From Paracoccaceae bacterium (GTDB taxonomy: Bacteria > Pseudomonadota > Alphaproteobacteria > Rhodobacterales > Rhodobacteraceae), in contig JANSYP010000001.1 in NCBI GenBank assembly GCA_024742405.1, positions 1,116,001 to 1,180,000 on the forward strand: a stretch of DNA of 64,000 bases. Direction: 5' to 3'. The notes under the pieces were generated by a model, which made no database searches, was not told where the DNA came from, and saw only the letters and a list, made by a program, of their open reading frames with translations. The translations under genes and the position numbers were made by a program. Shown here in pieces: positions 55,748 through 64,000 of the stretch (positions are counted from its first letter, which is position 1; every line of letters starts with the position of its first letter).

Positions 55748-55985
55748 GGGGGTCCGCCTTTTTCACTAGTCTCCCTAGAACATAGTGCGCGAGGGCGTGA
55801 AAAGCGAGTCCCGCGACGATCCACCAGAGCGCGGAGAGGGTCAGGCCGGCGGGATTGTCGGTCAGCGGGCGCAGCACGGCGAAGCCGATCAGGCCGATGC
55901 CCACGGCGTTGAGCGACGTCGCCATGAGCTTTACCCGTTCGTTGTGACCCGCGATCGCGTCGCGGGTCAGACCGGGCCGGGCCAC
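55734..55985 (-). CDS. Small two-helix membrane protein
   Basis: Eighty-three residues: polar N-terminus, then VGIGLIGFAVLRPLTD and LSALWWIVAGLAFHALAHYV as membrane helices. It starts four bases after the trigger factor stop on the same strand and overlaps the tiny membrane gene downstream, so the three may form one transcript. Function unknown. Confidence 0.65.
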   Translation of the reverse strand: MARPGLTRDAIAGHNERVKLMATSLNAVGIGLIGFAVLRPLTDNPAGLTLSALWWIVAGLAFHALAHYVLGRLVKKADPHDAL

Positions 55986-55989
55986 GGGC

Positions 55990-57363
55990 TCACGCCTCTG
56001 CGGCGGCGTCCGCTGGGGCGGCGGCCTTGGTCTCTTCTTCTTCCAGCGCCTCGACGGCCTTTTGCAGATCGTCCTTGCCGACTTCGGTTTCGGTGATCTG
56101 GGCGAGCTCGAAGATGTAGTCCACGACCTTGTCCTCGAAGAGCGGCGCGCGGATCTGCTGCATCATCTGGGGGTTCTGCTGGACGAATTCGAAGAACTGC
56201 TTTTCCTGGCCGGGATACTGGCGGGCCTGGGTCATGACGGCCTGGGTCATCTCGGCGTCGGAGACTTCGACCTCGGATTTCTGGCCCAGCTCGGCGAGCA
56301 GCAGCCCGAGGCGCACGCGGCGTTCGGCCAGCCCGGTATGCTCGTCGGTGGCCTCGATCTCGGGGTGATCATGGCCCTCGACGTCGGGGTTTTCCTCGTG
56401 CCAGAGCTGGTGGGCGATCTGCTTGGCCTCGGCCTCGACGAGCGTGGGGGGCAGCTCGAAGCTGACGGCCTCGTCCAGCGCATCGAGGAGCTTGCGCTTG
56501 AGCACCTGGCGCGCGGCGCCGGCATATTCGGTCTCCAGCCGCTCGCGGATCTGACCCTTGAGCGTGTCGAGATCCTCGGCGCCGAAACGCTTTGCGAGCT
56601 CATCGTCGATGGTGGCTTCGGCAGGCGCCTTGACCTCTTTGATGGTGCAGGCGAATTCGGCCTCCTTGCCGGCGAGATGGGGGGCCTGGTAGTCCTCGGG
56701 GAAGGAAACCTTGACGGTCACGTCGGTGCCCGCGACGGCGCCCACGAGCTGTTCCTCGAAGCCGGGGATGAACTGGCCCGAGCCGAGCTCCAGCGGGAAA
56801 TCCTCGGCGGCACCGCCGTCGAAGGGTTCGCCATCAATGGAGCCCTTGAAGTCGAAGACGACCTGGTCGCCGGTCGCGGCGGCCTCGCCCTCGGTGCGGG
56901 GTTCGAAGTTCTTCGACTGCGCGGCCAGATTGGTGAGCGCGTCGTCGACATCCTCGTCGGCGGCTTTCACGACCAGTTTTTCGAGCGTCAGCTCGGACAG
57001 GGCGACCTCGGGGATCTCGGGCAGGGCCTCGTAGGACATGGAGACCTGGACGTCGTCGCCTTCTTTCCAGTCCTCGTTGGTCATCTTGACCTCGGGCTGC
57101 ATCGCGGGACGGTCGCCGCTGTCCTCGAAATGCTTGGACATGGCGCCGTCGATGCTCTCCTGCATCGCCTCGCCCATGAGGCGCTGGCCGAACTGTTTCT
57201 TCAGCAGCGCCAGCGGCACCTTGCCCTTGCGAAAGCCCTTCATCTCGATCTCGGGCTGGGCCTCGGTGAGCTTCTGGGTGACCTTGTCCTCGATTTCGGT
57301 GGCGCTGAGTGTGATCTCGTAGCTGCGCTTCAGGCCGTCGTTCACGGTCTCGGTGACCTGCAT
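55990..57363 (-). CDS. tig: Trigger factor
   Basis: A 457-residue ribosome-associated chaperone and prolyl isomerase. The ribosome-binding tail [17 protein letters not shown] (GFRxGKxP signature) lies near residue 45; the PPIase domain contains [20 protein letters not shown]; the helical C-terminal arms follow and end in an Ala/Glu-rich tail. ATG 57363 ([13 protein letters not shown]) is the standard start. Its neighbours downstream are small membrane proteins rather than clpP. Confidence 0.95.
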   Translation of the reverse strand: MQVTETVNDGLKRSYEITLSATEIEDKVTQKLTEAQPEIEMKGFRKGKVPLALLKKQFGQRLMGEAMQESIDGAMSKHFEDSGDRPAMQPEVKMTNEDWKEGDDVQVSMSYEALPEIPEVALSELTLEKLVVKAADEDVDDALTNLAAQSKNFEPRTEGEAAATGDQVVFDFKGSIDGEPFDGGAAEDFPLELGSGQFIPGFEEQLVGAVAGTDVTVKVSFPEDYQAPHLAGKEAEFACTIKEVKAPAEATIDDELAKRFGAEDLDTLKGQIRERLETEYAGAARQVLKRKLLDALDEAVSFELPPTLVEAEAKQIAHQLWHEENPDVEGHDHPEIEATDEHTGLAERRVRLGLLLAELGQKSEVEVSDAEMTQAVMTQARQYPGQEKQFFEFVQQNPQMMQQIRAPLFEDKVVDYIFELAQITETEVGKDDLQKAVEALEEEETKAAAPADAAAEA

Positions 57364-57599
57364 GGGGCATCCTCTCGGGTTTCGGCACTTTGGGTCGCCA
57401 CAGGCGCCCGCGGGCATTCGGTTTGGCGCGCGGTGTATTTGGGCGGGCGCGCCGACGCAAGGGGCCGCGATGCCCCGATTTCCCGACATTTTCTGGCTGG
57501 GGCGCCGGCCCGTCTGCTATAGCCGGGGCAGATGCAGCGCCGAACGCCACGACATATACGGTCCCGCGCCAGTCCGGACCACGCTGGAGCAGGGCGGCC

Positions 57600-58484
57600 G
57601 TGAGGCGCGCCGGGACCGCCCGCGGGCTCCTCTTCGGGGTGATCGCGGCCTTCTTCTGGGGCACGCACAGCGTCATCGTCCAGTTCCTGACCGGCGACCT
57701 GGGCGGCATCGAGATTGCGATCCTGCGGCTTTGGATCGCGGCGCTGACGCTGTTCGTCGTGTTGCGGCTGATCGGCGAGCCGGTGCGGATCGCGTTCGGC
57801 GACCGTAATTTCCTGCTCGCGGCGGGGGCGACGGTGGCGAACTACATCCTGTTTCATATCGGGCTGGAGCGGACCAATGCGCCGAGCGCCATGGTGCTGG
57901 AGAACACCGCGCCCTTTTTCGTGCTGGTCTATCTGGCGCTCTTCACCGGCACGGCGGTGGGCCTGCGCGAGATCGGGGCCACCTGCATCGCCATTGCCGG
58001 GGTCGTGCTGACGGTGGTCGAGGATCTCGACCTGGGCGGCAGGCTTCTGGTGGGCGACGCGCTGGAGATCGGGGCCGGGATCACCTGGGCGGTGTTCCTG
58101 GTGACCTCCAGCCGGGCGATGCAGGCGTCGCAGACCACGGGCGAGCGGCTGAACTTTCTCTTCGGCGTCTTCACGGTGGCGGCGGTGCTGCTGACGCCGC
58201 TGGGGCTCGCGGGCTTTACCGTGCCGCCTGCCGAGGATCTGCTGCCGCTTCTCTTCCTGGGCGTGCTGGCCACGGCGGTGGCCTACTATTTCTGGTACGA
58301 GGCGGCGGCGGAGCTGTCGACGCTGACGGCGACGCTTCTCTTTGCGCTGTCGGTGGGGTTCACCTTCGTCAATGCCGCACTCTTTCTGGGGACCGAAATC
58401 CGGCCGCAGGCGGTGCTGGGGGCCGCGATGATCGTGTTCGCGATCTTTCTGACCCAGACGGCGAAACCGAAGGGCGCCCAATGA
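57600..58484 (+). CDS. EamA/DMT-family permease
   Basis: A 294-residue inner-membrane permease with about ten helices in two EamA repeats: GLLFGVIAAFFWGTHSVIVQ, FHIGLERTNAPSAMVLENTA, and second repeat ALEIGAGITWAVFLVTSSRA. I start at GTG 57600, directly before RRAGTARG; the frame is open further upstream but that part overlaps the promoter side of tig and is not membrane-like. Substrate unknown. Divergent from tig. Confidence 0.87.
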   Translation: MRRAGTARGLLFGVIAAFFWGTHSVIVQFLTGDLGGIEIAILRLWIAALTLFVVLRLIGEPVRIAFGDRNFLLAAGATVANYILFHIGLERTNAPSAMVLENTAPFFVLVYLALFTGTAVGLREIGATCIAIAGVVLTVVEDLDLGGRLLVGDALEIGAGITWAVFLVTSSRAMQASQTTGERLNFLFGVFTVAAVLLTPLGLAGFTVPPAEDLLPLLFLGVLATAVAYYFWYEAAAELSTLTATLLFALSVGFTFVNAALFLGTEIRPQAVLGAAMIVFAIFLTQTAKPKGAQ

Positions 58485-58600
58485 CGACGCTCAAGGCGTG
58501 CCTGCCGCTGACTCGACGGCATTTCAAAGCTTGCGTGATCACATCTCCAAAAACGCACAAGCGACGCTAGCTTTGCTGGAACCGAGGAACGGAGCTGCCG

Positions 58601-60490
58601 ATGATATGCCTGCCACGCCCCCGCGCATTCGCCCTTTTGAGCCTGATCGGCTGCCTGGCCCTGCCAATCGGCACTGTTCAGGCCAATGACACCACAGCTG
58701 AAACCGCGGCTGATACCACGACGGCCCATGGCATCTCTGCCTTCGGCGAGCTGAAGTACCCCCCCGATTTCCCGCATTTCGACTATGTCAATCCGGACGC
58801 CCCCCGGGGCGGGGTGCTGAGTTTCCGCGGGCAGGGCGCCTCGCGCACCTTTGACAGCCTCAACGCCTACATCCTGTCTGGGGAGCCCGCGCAGGGGCTG
58901 GAACGGTTGTCTGACAGTCTGTTGGTGCGCGCCTTCGATGAGCCCGACGCGGTCTATGGGCTGATCGCCGAGAGCGTGGAGTATCCCGAGGACCGGTCCT
59001 GGGCGATCTTCAACATGCGGCCCGAGGCGCGGTTTTCTGACGGGGAGCCGATCACGGCCGAGGATGTGGTCTGGACGCTGACGACGCTGCGCGACGAGGG
59101 GGCGCCGCTCTACCGGATCGGGCTGCGCGACGTGGAGACGGTGACCGCGCTCGATGACCACCGCGTGCGCGTGGATTTCCGCGAAGGGACTGCGATGCGC
59201 GATCTGATCGCCACGGTCGGGACGACGGCGATCCTGCCCAAGCATTACTATGAAGAGGTCGATTTCACCCGCTCCACGCTGGAGCCGCCGGTGGGCTCTG
59301 GCGCGTTCGTGGTGGACCGGGTTCAGCCCGGCCGGTCGATCCGCTATTGCCGCCAGCCGGACTATTGGGGCGCCGATCTGCCGGTGAATGTCGGCATGTA
59401 TAATTTCGACTGCGTGGTCTACGAGTATTTCCTGGACAACAACGCGGCGTTCGAGGCGCTGAAGTCGGGTACCTACCTCTTCCACGAGGAAATGACCTCG
59501 GCGACCTGGGCGTCGGGCTACAATTTCCCGGCGCTGAATTCGGGCGCGGTGCAGCGCATCACCATCGAGGACGCGCGGCCCACGGGCACCCAGGGCTTCT
59601 GGCTGAACCTGCGGCGGGAAAAGCTCCAGGATCCGCTTGTGCGCGAGGCGGTCTCGCTGATGTTCAATTTCGAATGGTCGAACGAGACGCTCTTTGCCGG
59701 GCTCTATGATCGCACCGACAGTTTCTTTGAGAACTCGCCGATGCAGGCCGAGGGGCTGCCCGAGGGGGCGGAACTGGCGCTTCTGGAGCCGCTGCGCGAC
59801 CAGCTGCCCGAGGCGGTGTTCACCGAGCCGGTTTACAGCCCGCCGGTGAACGCGGCCCAACGTACCGACCGCCGGGCGATCCGCGCGGCGTCCGCGCTGC
59901 TGGACGAGGCGGGCTGGGAGGTGGGCGATGACGGGCTCAGGCGCAATGCGGCCGGCGAGGTCCTGACGCTCGATTTCGTCTATGGCAGCCCGGGCTTCGA
60001 GCGGATCATTCTGCCCTATATCGAGAACCTCAAGCGTGTGGGCATCAATGCCCGGTCGGTCCTGATCGATCCTGCCCAGATGCAGCAGCGCCAGCAGGAT
60101 TTCGACTATGACGTGACCGTCGGCCGCTTCGTGATGGGGCTGAGCCCGTCGGTGGAGCTGCGCTCGATCTTTGGCTCCCAGGCGGCGGACGCGCCGGGCT
60201 CGTTCAACTTCTCGGGCGTTGCGGATCCGGCGGTGGACGCGCTGATCGAGGCGATCATCAGCGCCCAGAGCCGCGAGGAGATGGAGGTGGCCGCTCGCGC
60301 GCTCGACCGGGTGCTGCGGGCCCAGCATATCTGGGTGCCGAACTGGTACAAGGCGACCCACTGGCTGGCCTTCTGGGACGTGTTCGGGCGGCCCGAGGAA
60401 AAACCCCCTTACGTGCGTGGCGACGATTACTGGTGGTTCGACCAGGAGAAGCAGGACGCGCTGGTGGCGTCGGGCGCGCTGCGCCGCTAG
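58601..60490 (+). CDS. ABC transporter substrate-binding protein, peptide type (family 5)
   Basis: A 629-residue periplasmic binding protein. Signal peptide MICLPRPRAFALLSLIGCLA...VQA, then the DppA/OppA/YejA-type fold: YVNPDAPRGGVLSFRGQG, VEYPEDRSWAIFNMRPEARF-SDG, EDVVWTLTTL, GSGAFVVDRVQPGRSI and LQDPLVREAVSLMFNFEW. The YejA-like N-terminus suggests peptides or similar ligands. No permease or ATPase genes of the system follow within the window; msrA comes next on the opposite strand. It ends in TAG. Confidence 0.9.
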   Translation: MICLPRPRAFALLSLIGCLALPIGTVQANDTTAETAADTTTAHGISAFGELKYPPDFPHFDYVNPDAPRGGVLSFRGQGASRTFDSLNAYILSGEPAQGLERLSDSLLVRAFDEPDAVYGLIAESVEYPEDRSWAIFNMRPEARFSDGEPITAEDVVWTLTTLRDEGAPLYRIGLRDVETVTALDDHRVRVDFREGTAMRDLIATVGTTAILPKHYYEEVDFTRSTLEPPVGSGAFVVDRVQPGRSIRYCRQPDYWGADLPVNVGMYNFDCVVYEYFLDNNAAFEALKSGTYLFHEEMTSATWASGYNFPALNSGAVQRITIEDARPTGTQGFWLNLRREKLQDPLVREAVSLMFNFEWSNETLFAGLYDRTDSFFENSPMQAEGLPEGAELALLEPLRDQLPEAVFTEPVYSPPVNAAQRTDRRAIRAASALLDEAGWEVGDDGLRRNAAGEVLTLDFVYGSPGFERIILPYIENLKRVGINARSVLIDPAQMQQRQQDFDYDVTVGRFVMGLSPSVELRSIFGSQAADAPGSFNFSGVADPAVDALIEAIISAQSREEMEVAARALDRVLRAQHIWVPNWYKATHWLAFWDVFGRPEEKPPYVRGDDYWWFDQEKQDALVASGALRR

Positions 60491-60510
60491 GCCCGGAGGG
60501 TCGGCGAGGA

Positions 60511-60535
60511 CCCCCCGGCGCCGACGGCCGGGGGG
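60511..60535. terminator. Hairpin between convergent genes
   Basis: CCCCCCGG at 60511-60518 pairs with CCGGGGGG at 60528-60535, loop 9 nt, between the stops of the binding-protein gene and msrA. No T-run; a bidirectional terminator is likely from position. Confidence 0.55.
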
Positions 60536-60540
60536 CGGTG

Positions 60541-61050
60541 TTACTCAGCCGCGGTGCGATTCGGCAGCACCCAGTTGGGGCGCGGGAAATGGCAGGTATA
60601 GCCGTTGGGCACGCGCTCCAGGTAATCCTGATGCTCGGGCTCCGCGTCCCAGAACGGGCCCACCGGTTCGACCTCGGTCACGACCTTGCCGGGCCAGAGG
60701 CCGCTGGCCTCCACATCGGCGATGGTGTCGATGGCGGTCTCTTTCTGGGTCTCGTCCACATAGTAGATCGCCGAGCGGTAGGAGAGGCCCCTGTCATTGC
60801 CCTGCCGGTTCAGCGTCGTGGGATCGTGGATCTGGAAAAAGACCTCCAGGATCTCGCGGTAGCTGATCCGGGCGGGATCGAACAGGATCTCGATCCCTTC
60901 GGCGTGGGTGCCGTGGTTGCGGTAGGTGGCGTTGGGCACGTCGCCGCCGGTATAGCCCACACGGGTCGCGGTGACGCCGGGCAGCTTGCGGATCAGGTCC
61001 TGCATGCCCCAGAAACAGCCACCGGCCAGTACTGCGCGCTCTTCAGCCAT
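60541..61050 (-). CDS. msrA: Peptide methionine (S)-S-oxide reductase
   Basis: A 169-residue enzyme reducing the S-epimer of methionine sulfoxide. [10 protein letters not shown] carries the catalytic Cys, with [13 protein letters not shown] and [20 protein letters not shown] following. No C-terminal resolving cysteines beyond CHFPRP are obvious. The ATG overlaps the msrB stop as ATGA, so the two reductases are made together; no signal peptide, cytoplasmic. Confidence 0.93.
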   Translation of the reverse strand: MAEERAVLAGGCFWGMQDLIRKLPGVTATRVGYTGGDVPNATYRNHGTHAEGIEILFDPARISYREILEVFFQIHDPTTLNRQGNDRGLSYRSAIYYVDETQKETAIDTIADVEASGLWPGKVVTEVEPVGPFWDAEPEHQDYLERVPNGYTCHFPRPNWVLPNRTAAE

Positions 61051-61529
61051 CAGATATCCTCCACTTGATCGATGTAGTCGCCATAGCCCTCGGCCTCCAT
61101 GTCGTCGCGATGGATGAACCGCAGGGAGGCGGAGTTGATGCAGTAGCGCAAGCCCCCCTGGTCGCGCGGCCCGTCGGGGAAGACATGGCCCAGATGGCTG
61201 TCGCCATGGGTGGAGCGGACCTCAGTCCGGACCATGCCGTGGGTCATGTCGCGCAGCTCGTTGATGTGGGCGGGCTCGATCGGCTTGGTGAAGCTTGGCC
61301 AGCCGCAGCCGGACTCGTACTTGTGCGCCGAGGCGAAGAGCGGCTCGCCCGAGACCACATCGACATAGAGGCCCGGTGCCTTGTTATCGAGAAGTTCGCC
61401 GGTGCCGGGGCGTTCCGTGCCGTTCTGCTGGGTGACGCGGTACTGCTCCGGCGTAAGCCGGGCGAGGGCGTCCTCGGTCTTGGCGAAACTGCGGGCCGCG
61501 CTGTCACGGGTCTTGCTGTCATCGGGCAT
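61050..61529 (-). CDS. msrB: Peptide methionine (R)-S-oxide reductase
   Basis: A 159-residue enzyme reducing the R-epimer. [19 protein letters not shown] and [25 protein letters not shown] (catalytic Cys) are present. The CxxC pairs that bind zinc in many MsrB proteins are absent ([10 protein letters not shown]), so this is the zinc-free type. Start at ATG 61529; the frame is open far upstream but non-coding in character. First gene of the msrBA operon. Confidence 0.93.
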   Translation of the reverse strand: MPDDSKTRDSAARSFAKTEDALARLTPEQYRVTQQNGTERPGTGELLDNKAPGLYVDVVSGEPLFASAHKYESGCGWPSFTKPIEPAHINELRDMTHGMVRTEVRSTHGDSHLGHVFPDGPRDQGGLRYCINSASLRFIHRDDMEAEGYGDYIDQVEDI

Positions 61530-62163
61530 GGGGGCCTCCCGGGCGTTGGTCGGTGGGTCTTGGATTGCATATGTAATCCGCAGGGGCGGTCTCTTCCATG
61601 GGGCGGCGTTGCGCGTCGAGCAGGCGTGATCGCTGCGGCCGCCGGGACGGGGCGGTGCACGACCGGCAGAAGACCGGGCCGCGACGGTGCGGGTGGCGCC
61701 AGCCGGAGCGACGGGCAGGGCGCGCCGTGATGGCGACCGAGCCCCGCCCACCGCGCGTCTCAGGCCCCGCTGGGGCGCGCCGCGGGGATGGCTGGTGAAC
61801 CCGGCCGCCCGCGGTGCTTGGCGTGGACGGGCAAGATCAGGGTGCGCTTGTCGGATTCCCGCTCTGAACAGGATCCAGTCCCGGCGGCCGTGTGCCTGCG
61901 ACATGACGATGCCGCGAGGACAGCGTTCGCGACCCGCTGCCGGATCCTGTTGCGGGCCAGAACCTGCGCCGGGTGCGCAAGCACTCGCCGCGCTGCCTGA
62001 GAAGCCGACAGGCGAGGCCATACGGTCCGGAATGCGGACCTGTCCTCCTGCGTGGCCTTGGCTAGTTCACGGGACGGCGATTTGCACCGTTCCGGATGCG
62101 CAGCGCTGTGGACCGGCATCCGTGGACACCGCTTTCCCTCCGGCGACCGAAAGGACGAACCCC
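61530..62163. other. No gene recognised
   Basis: About 630 GC-rich bases upstream of msrB. Several frames are open by base composition alone, none shows a domain, signal peptide or ribosome binding site I can support. Confidence 0.4.
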
Positions 62164-62871
62164 TCAGACGGGTTCCGCGTTTGCCCGCCTGCGCGCAAAC
62201 ACCATCAGCGCGATCAGAGCCGACAAGAGAAACAGCGCAGCGCTCGGGATCGGTGTCGGCAGGGGGGGCGAGTCCGTGAATGGCGGGAATGGCGGGATCA
62301 GTTCCCCGGGCGTGCCATCGGACGGGATCGTTTCTTCATCGAACTCGGGAAAGGTGTAGGGCCGATCGACCGAAATCGGTGTTTCCGGGTCGTAAGGCTC
62401 GTAGGTCCAGGGGCTCACGCTCGTCTGGTCCCGAAAGGCCACGATCTGGCTGGGTTGCGCGAAGGTCTGGCCGTCGGAGCCACCACCACCAAAAAAGCCC
62501 AAAGGCGCGATCAGGGGGACCCAGTCGCTGCCGGCCAGGATCGGATTCGCGACCTGCTGGCCCGGGGGGGGGACGGTTTGTGACGGATGGGCGACGGACC
62601 AGTTCTGGCATTCCGAAAACTGAAACATGACGGACCCATCGGCGAGCTCATACCCAATACCGTGGTGTTCCGAGACCGTAACGTAGCTGCCCTGCGACGT
62701 CTTCGGCACGCCGCCGCTGGCGTAGGACATGGCCGACAGGAACGTACCTTCGGGGAGCGACATCGGTACTGCCTCCCCCGCCGGAACGCCGAATTCGCCT
62801 GCAGCCCAATCTAGGCTGCAGGCCCCACCACAGGGGGAAGAACCAGGTACAAAAGAAACGACCGAAGCCAT
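62164..62871 (-). CDS. Putative surface-sorted protein with VPLPA/PEP-CTERM-like tail
   Basis: A 235-residue protein. The C-terminus has the tripartite sorting pattern: a Pro motif (PLPTPIPSAA), a hydrophobic helix (LFLLSALIALMVFA) and a basic cluster (RRRA). The body is Gly/Pro/Ser-rich (FGGGGSDGQTFAQPS) with no recognised domain. No N-terminal signal peptide is found in this frame from ATG 62871, although a very hydrophobic stretch lies just upstream in another frame (about 62870-62940); a frameshift there is possible. Exosortase-dependent anchoring is inferred. Confidence 0.5.
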   Translation of the reverse strand: MASVVSFVPGSSPCGGACSLDWAAGEFGVPAGEAVPMSLPEGTFLSAMSYASGGVPKTSQGSYVTVSEHHGIGYELADGSVMFQFSECQNWSVAHPSQTVPPPGQQVANPILAGSDWVPLIAPLGFFGGGGSDGQTFAQPSQIVAFRDQTSVSPWTYEPYDPETPISVDRPYTFPEFDEETIPSDGTPGELIPPFPPFTDSPPLPTPIPSAALFLLSALIALMVFARRRANAEPV

Positions 62872-63698
62872 AATACCACCAGGAACCGTTTAAATGCCGG
62901 CAACAATAGAAACGCCGGGAACAGAACTATTAAGGAAATATTAATCCCAAATACGGCGATCAATCGCTGCCCTTGCGTCAAGCAAACATGCCGTCGCGTA
63001 AAGAAATGAAATTTGCAGATTCGGGAAATCGCGTCCTGAAAATACAAGGGTCGACTTCGACCGGAACGTGCGGTGCGACACGGAACTGGTCCGTAATTGA
63101 GCCGCGTTCTGCAGGCAGTTTCGGCGCGCTGAGTCGGGTGTCGCACGGGACCTGCATCTCGAGATGCCGCACTGTCGTATCAAGCAGCTTGATCTCGTAG
63201 ACCCGCGGTTTCGCAGCAAGATCGACGACAGGCAACCCATTTGTCTCTGAGCGCTTCGTGACCAGCGGCCAGAACGGGTCCGGACAGGACCAGGGTGTTT
63301 CCTCTCCGGAGGACTGGCCTCGCGCTGGATCTGATGTTTGTTGTGTGGGGAGGCAGGCAGACTGCCGGGCAATAGCGGAGGTCGCCTCGATTTCGGAACC
63401 GGTGAGAAGCTTTTCGGAGTGTTTTGCGGAAGGCAATTGACGGGTATTGCTGTGTCCCTGGCGATCTGCTTGATGGGAGTATGAAGACCCGTCCTGTCGA
63501 CAGGCTGATGGCGAAAACCCCCGGACCGGCCATCGCAAAGAAATGAAAAGAACCTCGCGATACTGTGCCATTCCGCAATAGAGAAAGGTTTCGGAATCGC
63601 CTTCAATATGAGGCCCGACGCGGAAAAACGGACGGAAACCCCGACGGGGATCATATCTGGGTCGAGCAACAGTTTTTGGTCACTTCGGCACGCAGCAT
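62872..63698. other. No gene supported
   Basis: Several overlapping frames are open on the minus strand between about 62940 and 63670, but none shows a convincing start, domain or codon pattern. An AT-richer stretch at 62860-62950 may hold the promoter of the sorted-protein gene. Confidence 0.35.
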
Positions 63699-64000
63699 GT
63701 CACGGGAACGAGGGTGCGCCTCTCTCGCTCTATCCCTTTGCACCCGGGCGTCTCGCCGGACGTGGCGCGGATGGGCCGGCAGACTGTGTTCGAAGGCGAC
63801 CGGATACAGCACCGCCCCGGCAAGACCGGACTTCAAGCCGACTTGCGCACTTTGACGAAACTGGCAGGAGACCTGCAGCAGGTGCCGCGTGACCAGCGGC
63901 CGTTTCTGACCCGCGCTGCCGGTCGTCCCGAAAACCCCGATCCACTCGGCCATAGGCTCAATGGTCGTTGTAGAAACCGCGATGGACCTGGCGCCGTGCA
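63699..64000 (+). pseudogene. Tyrosine integrase fragment running off the window
   Basis: In one plus frame from about 63735: DVARMGRQTVFEGDRIQHRP, GKTGLQADLRTLTKLAGDL, QQVPRDQRPFLTRAAGRPEN and DPLGHRLNGRCRNRDGPGAV. Block by block this resembles the catalytic domain of phage-type integrases I recall from Rhodobacterales (aVRMGwQnV..DRI.yr.GKT...vdlp.L..La, VPrDq..FLT...GrP). The expected start and box I are missing and the residues are degraded, so it is a remnant. It continues beyond the window. Confidence 0.45.

Noticed and set aside
55337-55912. Plus-strand frame upstream of the small membrane genes
   Set aside because: Arg/Gly-rich composition typical of non-coding GC-rich DNA, and it overlaps two better-supported minus-strand genes.
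56062-57522. 486-codon open frame opposite trigger factor
   Set aside because: Antisense of tig, low-complexity Leu/Gly/Ala composition, no start signal.
58286-60361. 691-codon open frame opposite the binding-protein gene
   Set aside because: Antisense of a well-supported periplasmic binding protein; no domain of its own.

Overview
The window looks like a chromosomal segment of a GC-rich alphaproteobacterium, most probably a Rhodobacterales (Roseobacter-type) species. I infer this from recalled family resemblance of lipB, tig, pepN, glcB, the photolyase/DUF2256 pair, msrA/msrB and the rhodobacteral-type integrases. No database search was possible.

Layout. (a) 1-3.3 kb is core: an EamA permease cut by the window edge, lipB, a secreted peptidoglycan-binding protein and tRNA-Leu(GAG). 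(b) 3.3-9.1 kb is a decayed phage-like or integrative segment starting just after tRNA-Leu: an AlpA-like HTH protein, a DUF4326 protein, runs of tiny overlapping membrane ORFs, a frameshifted serine recombinase, an IS5-type transposase remnant and a methyltransferase pseudogene. (c) 9.2-19.7 kb is a glycan cluster: four GT2 and one GT4 glycosyltransferases, an MsbA-type ABC exporter, two methyltransferases and galE. The plus-strand genes from 11570 to 17613 all overlap by ATGA. (d) 19.7-43.9 kb is an accessory block: a YHYH protein, an RTX calcium-binding protein, a winged-helix/TPR regulator, a truncated globin coupled to a PAS/cyclase-like gene, an MddA-like methyltransferase, a DUF1214-like protein, short tyrosine recombinases, a class V aminotransferase, an SGNH hydrolase, an SF2 helicase next to a NERD/UvrD helicase, and an excisionase/integrase module ending against tRNA-Cys(GCA). 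(e) 44.2-61.5 kb is again core: acyltransferase, pepN, photolyase, malate synthase G with a GlcG-like protein, a C26 amidotransferase, a pentapeptide-repeat membrane protein, trigger factor, a second EamA permease, a peptide-binding protein, msrA and msrB. (f) 61.5-64 kb is poorly coding, with a putative surface-sorted protein and an integrase remnant running off the end.

The most striking feature is the state of the accessory genes. In at least ten loci the same reading frame continues across a single stop codon or a one-base shift, while no core gene in the window shows this. TAG also ends an intact core gene (60490), so mutational decay is more likely than recoding. Two further layers of structure sit in this block: a short tyrosine recombinase module present as two full decayed copies plus a solo 3' end, and a degenerate intergenic repeat with at least four copies. 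The helicase/NERD-helicase pair may be the wreck of a defence system.
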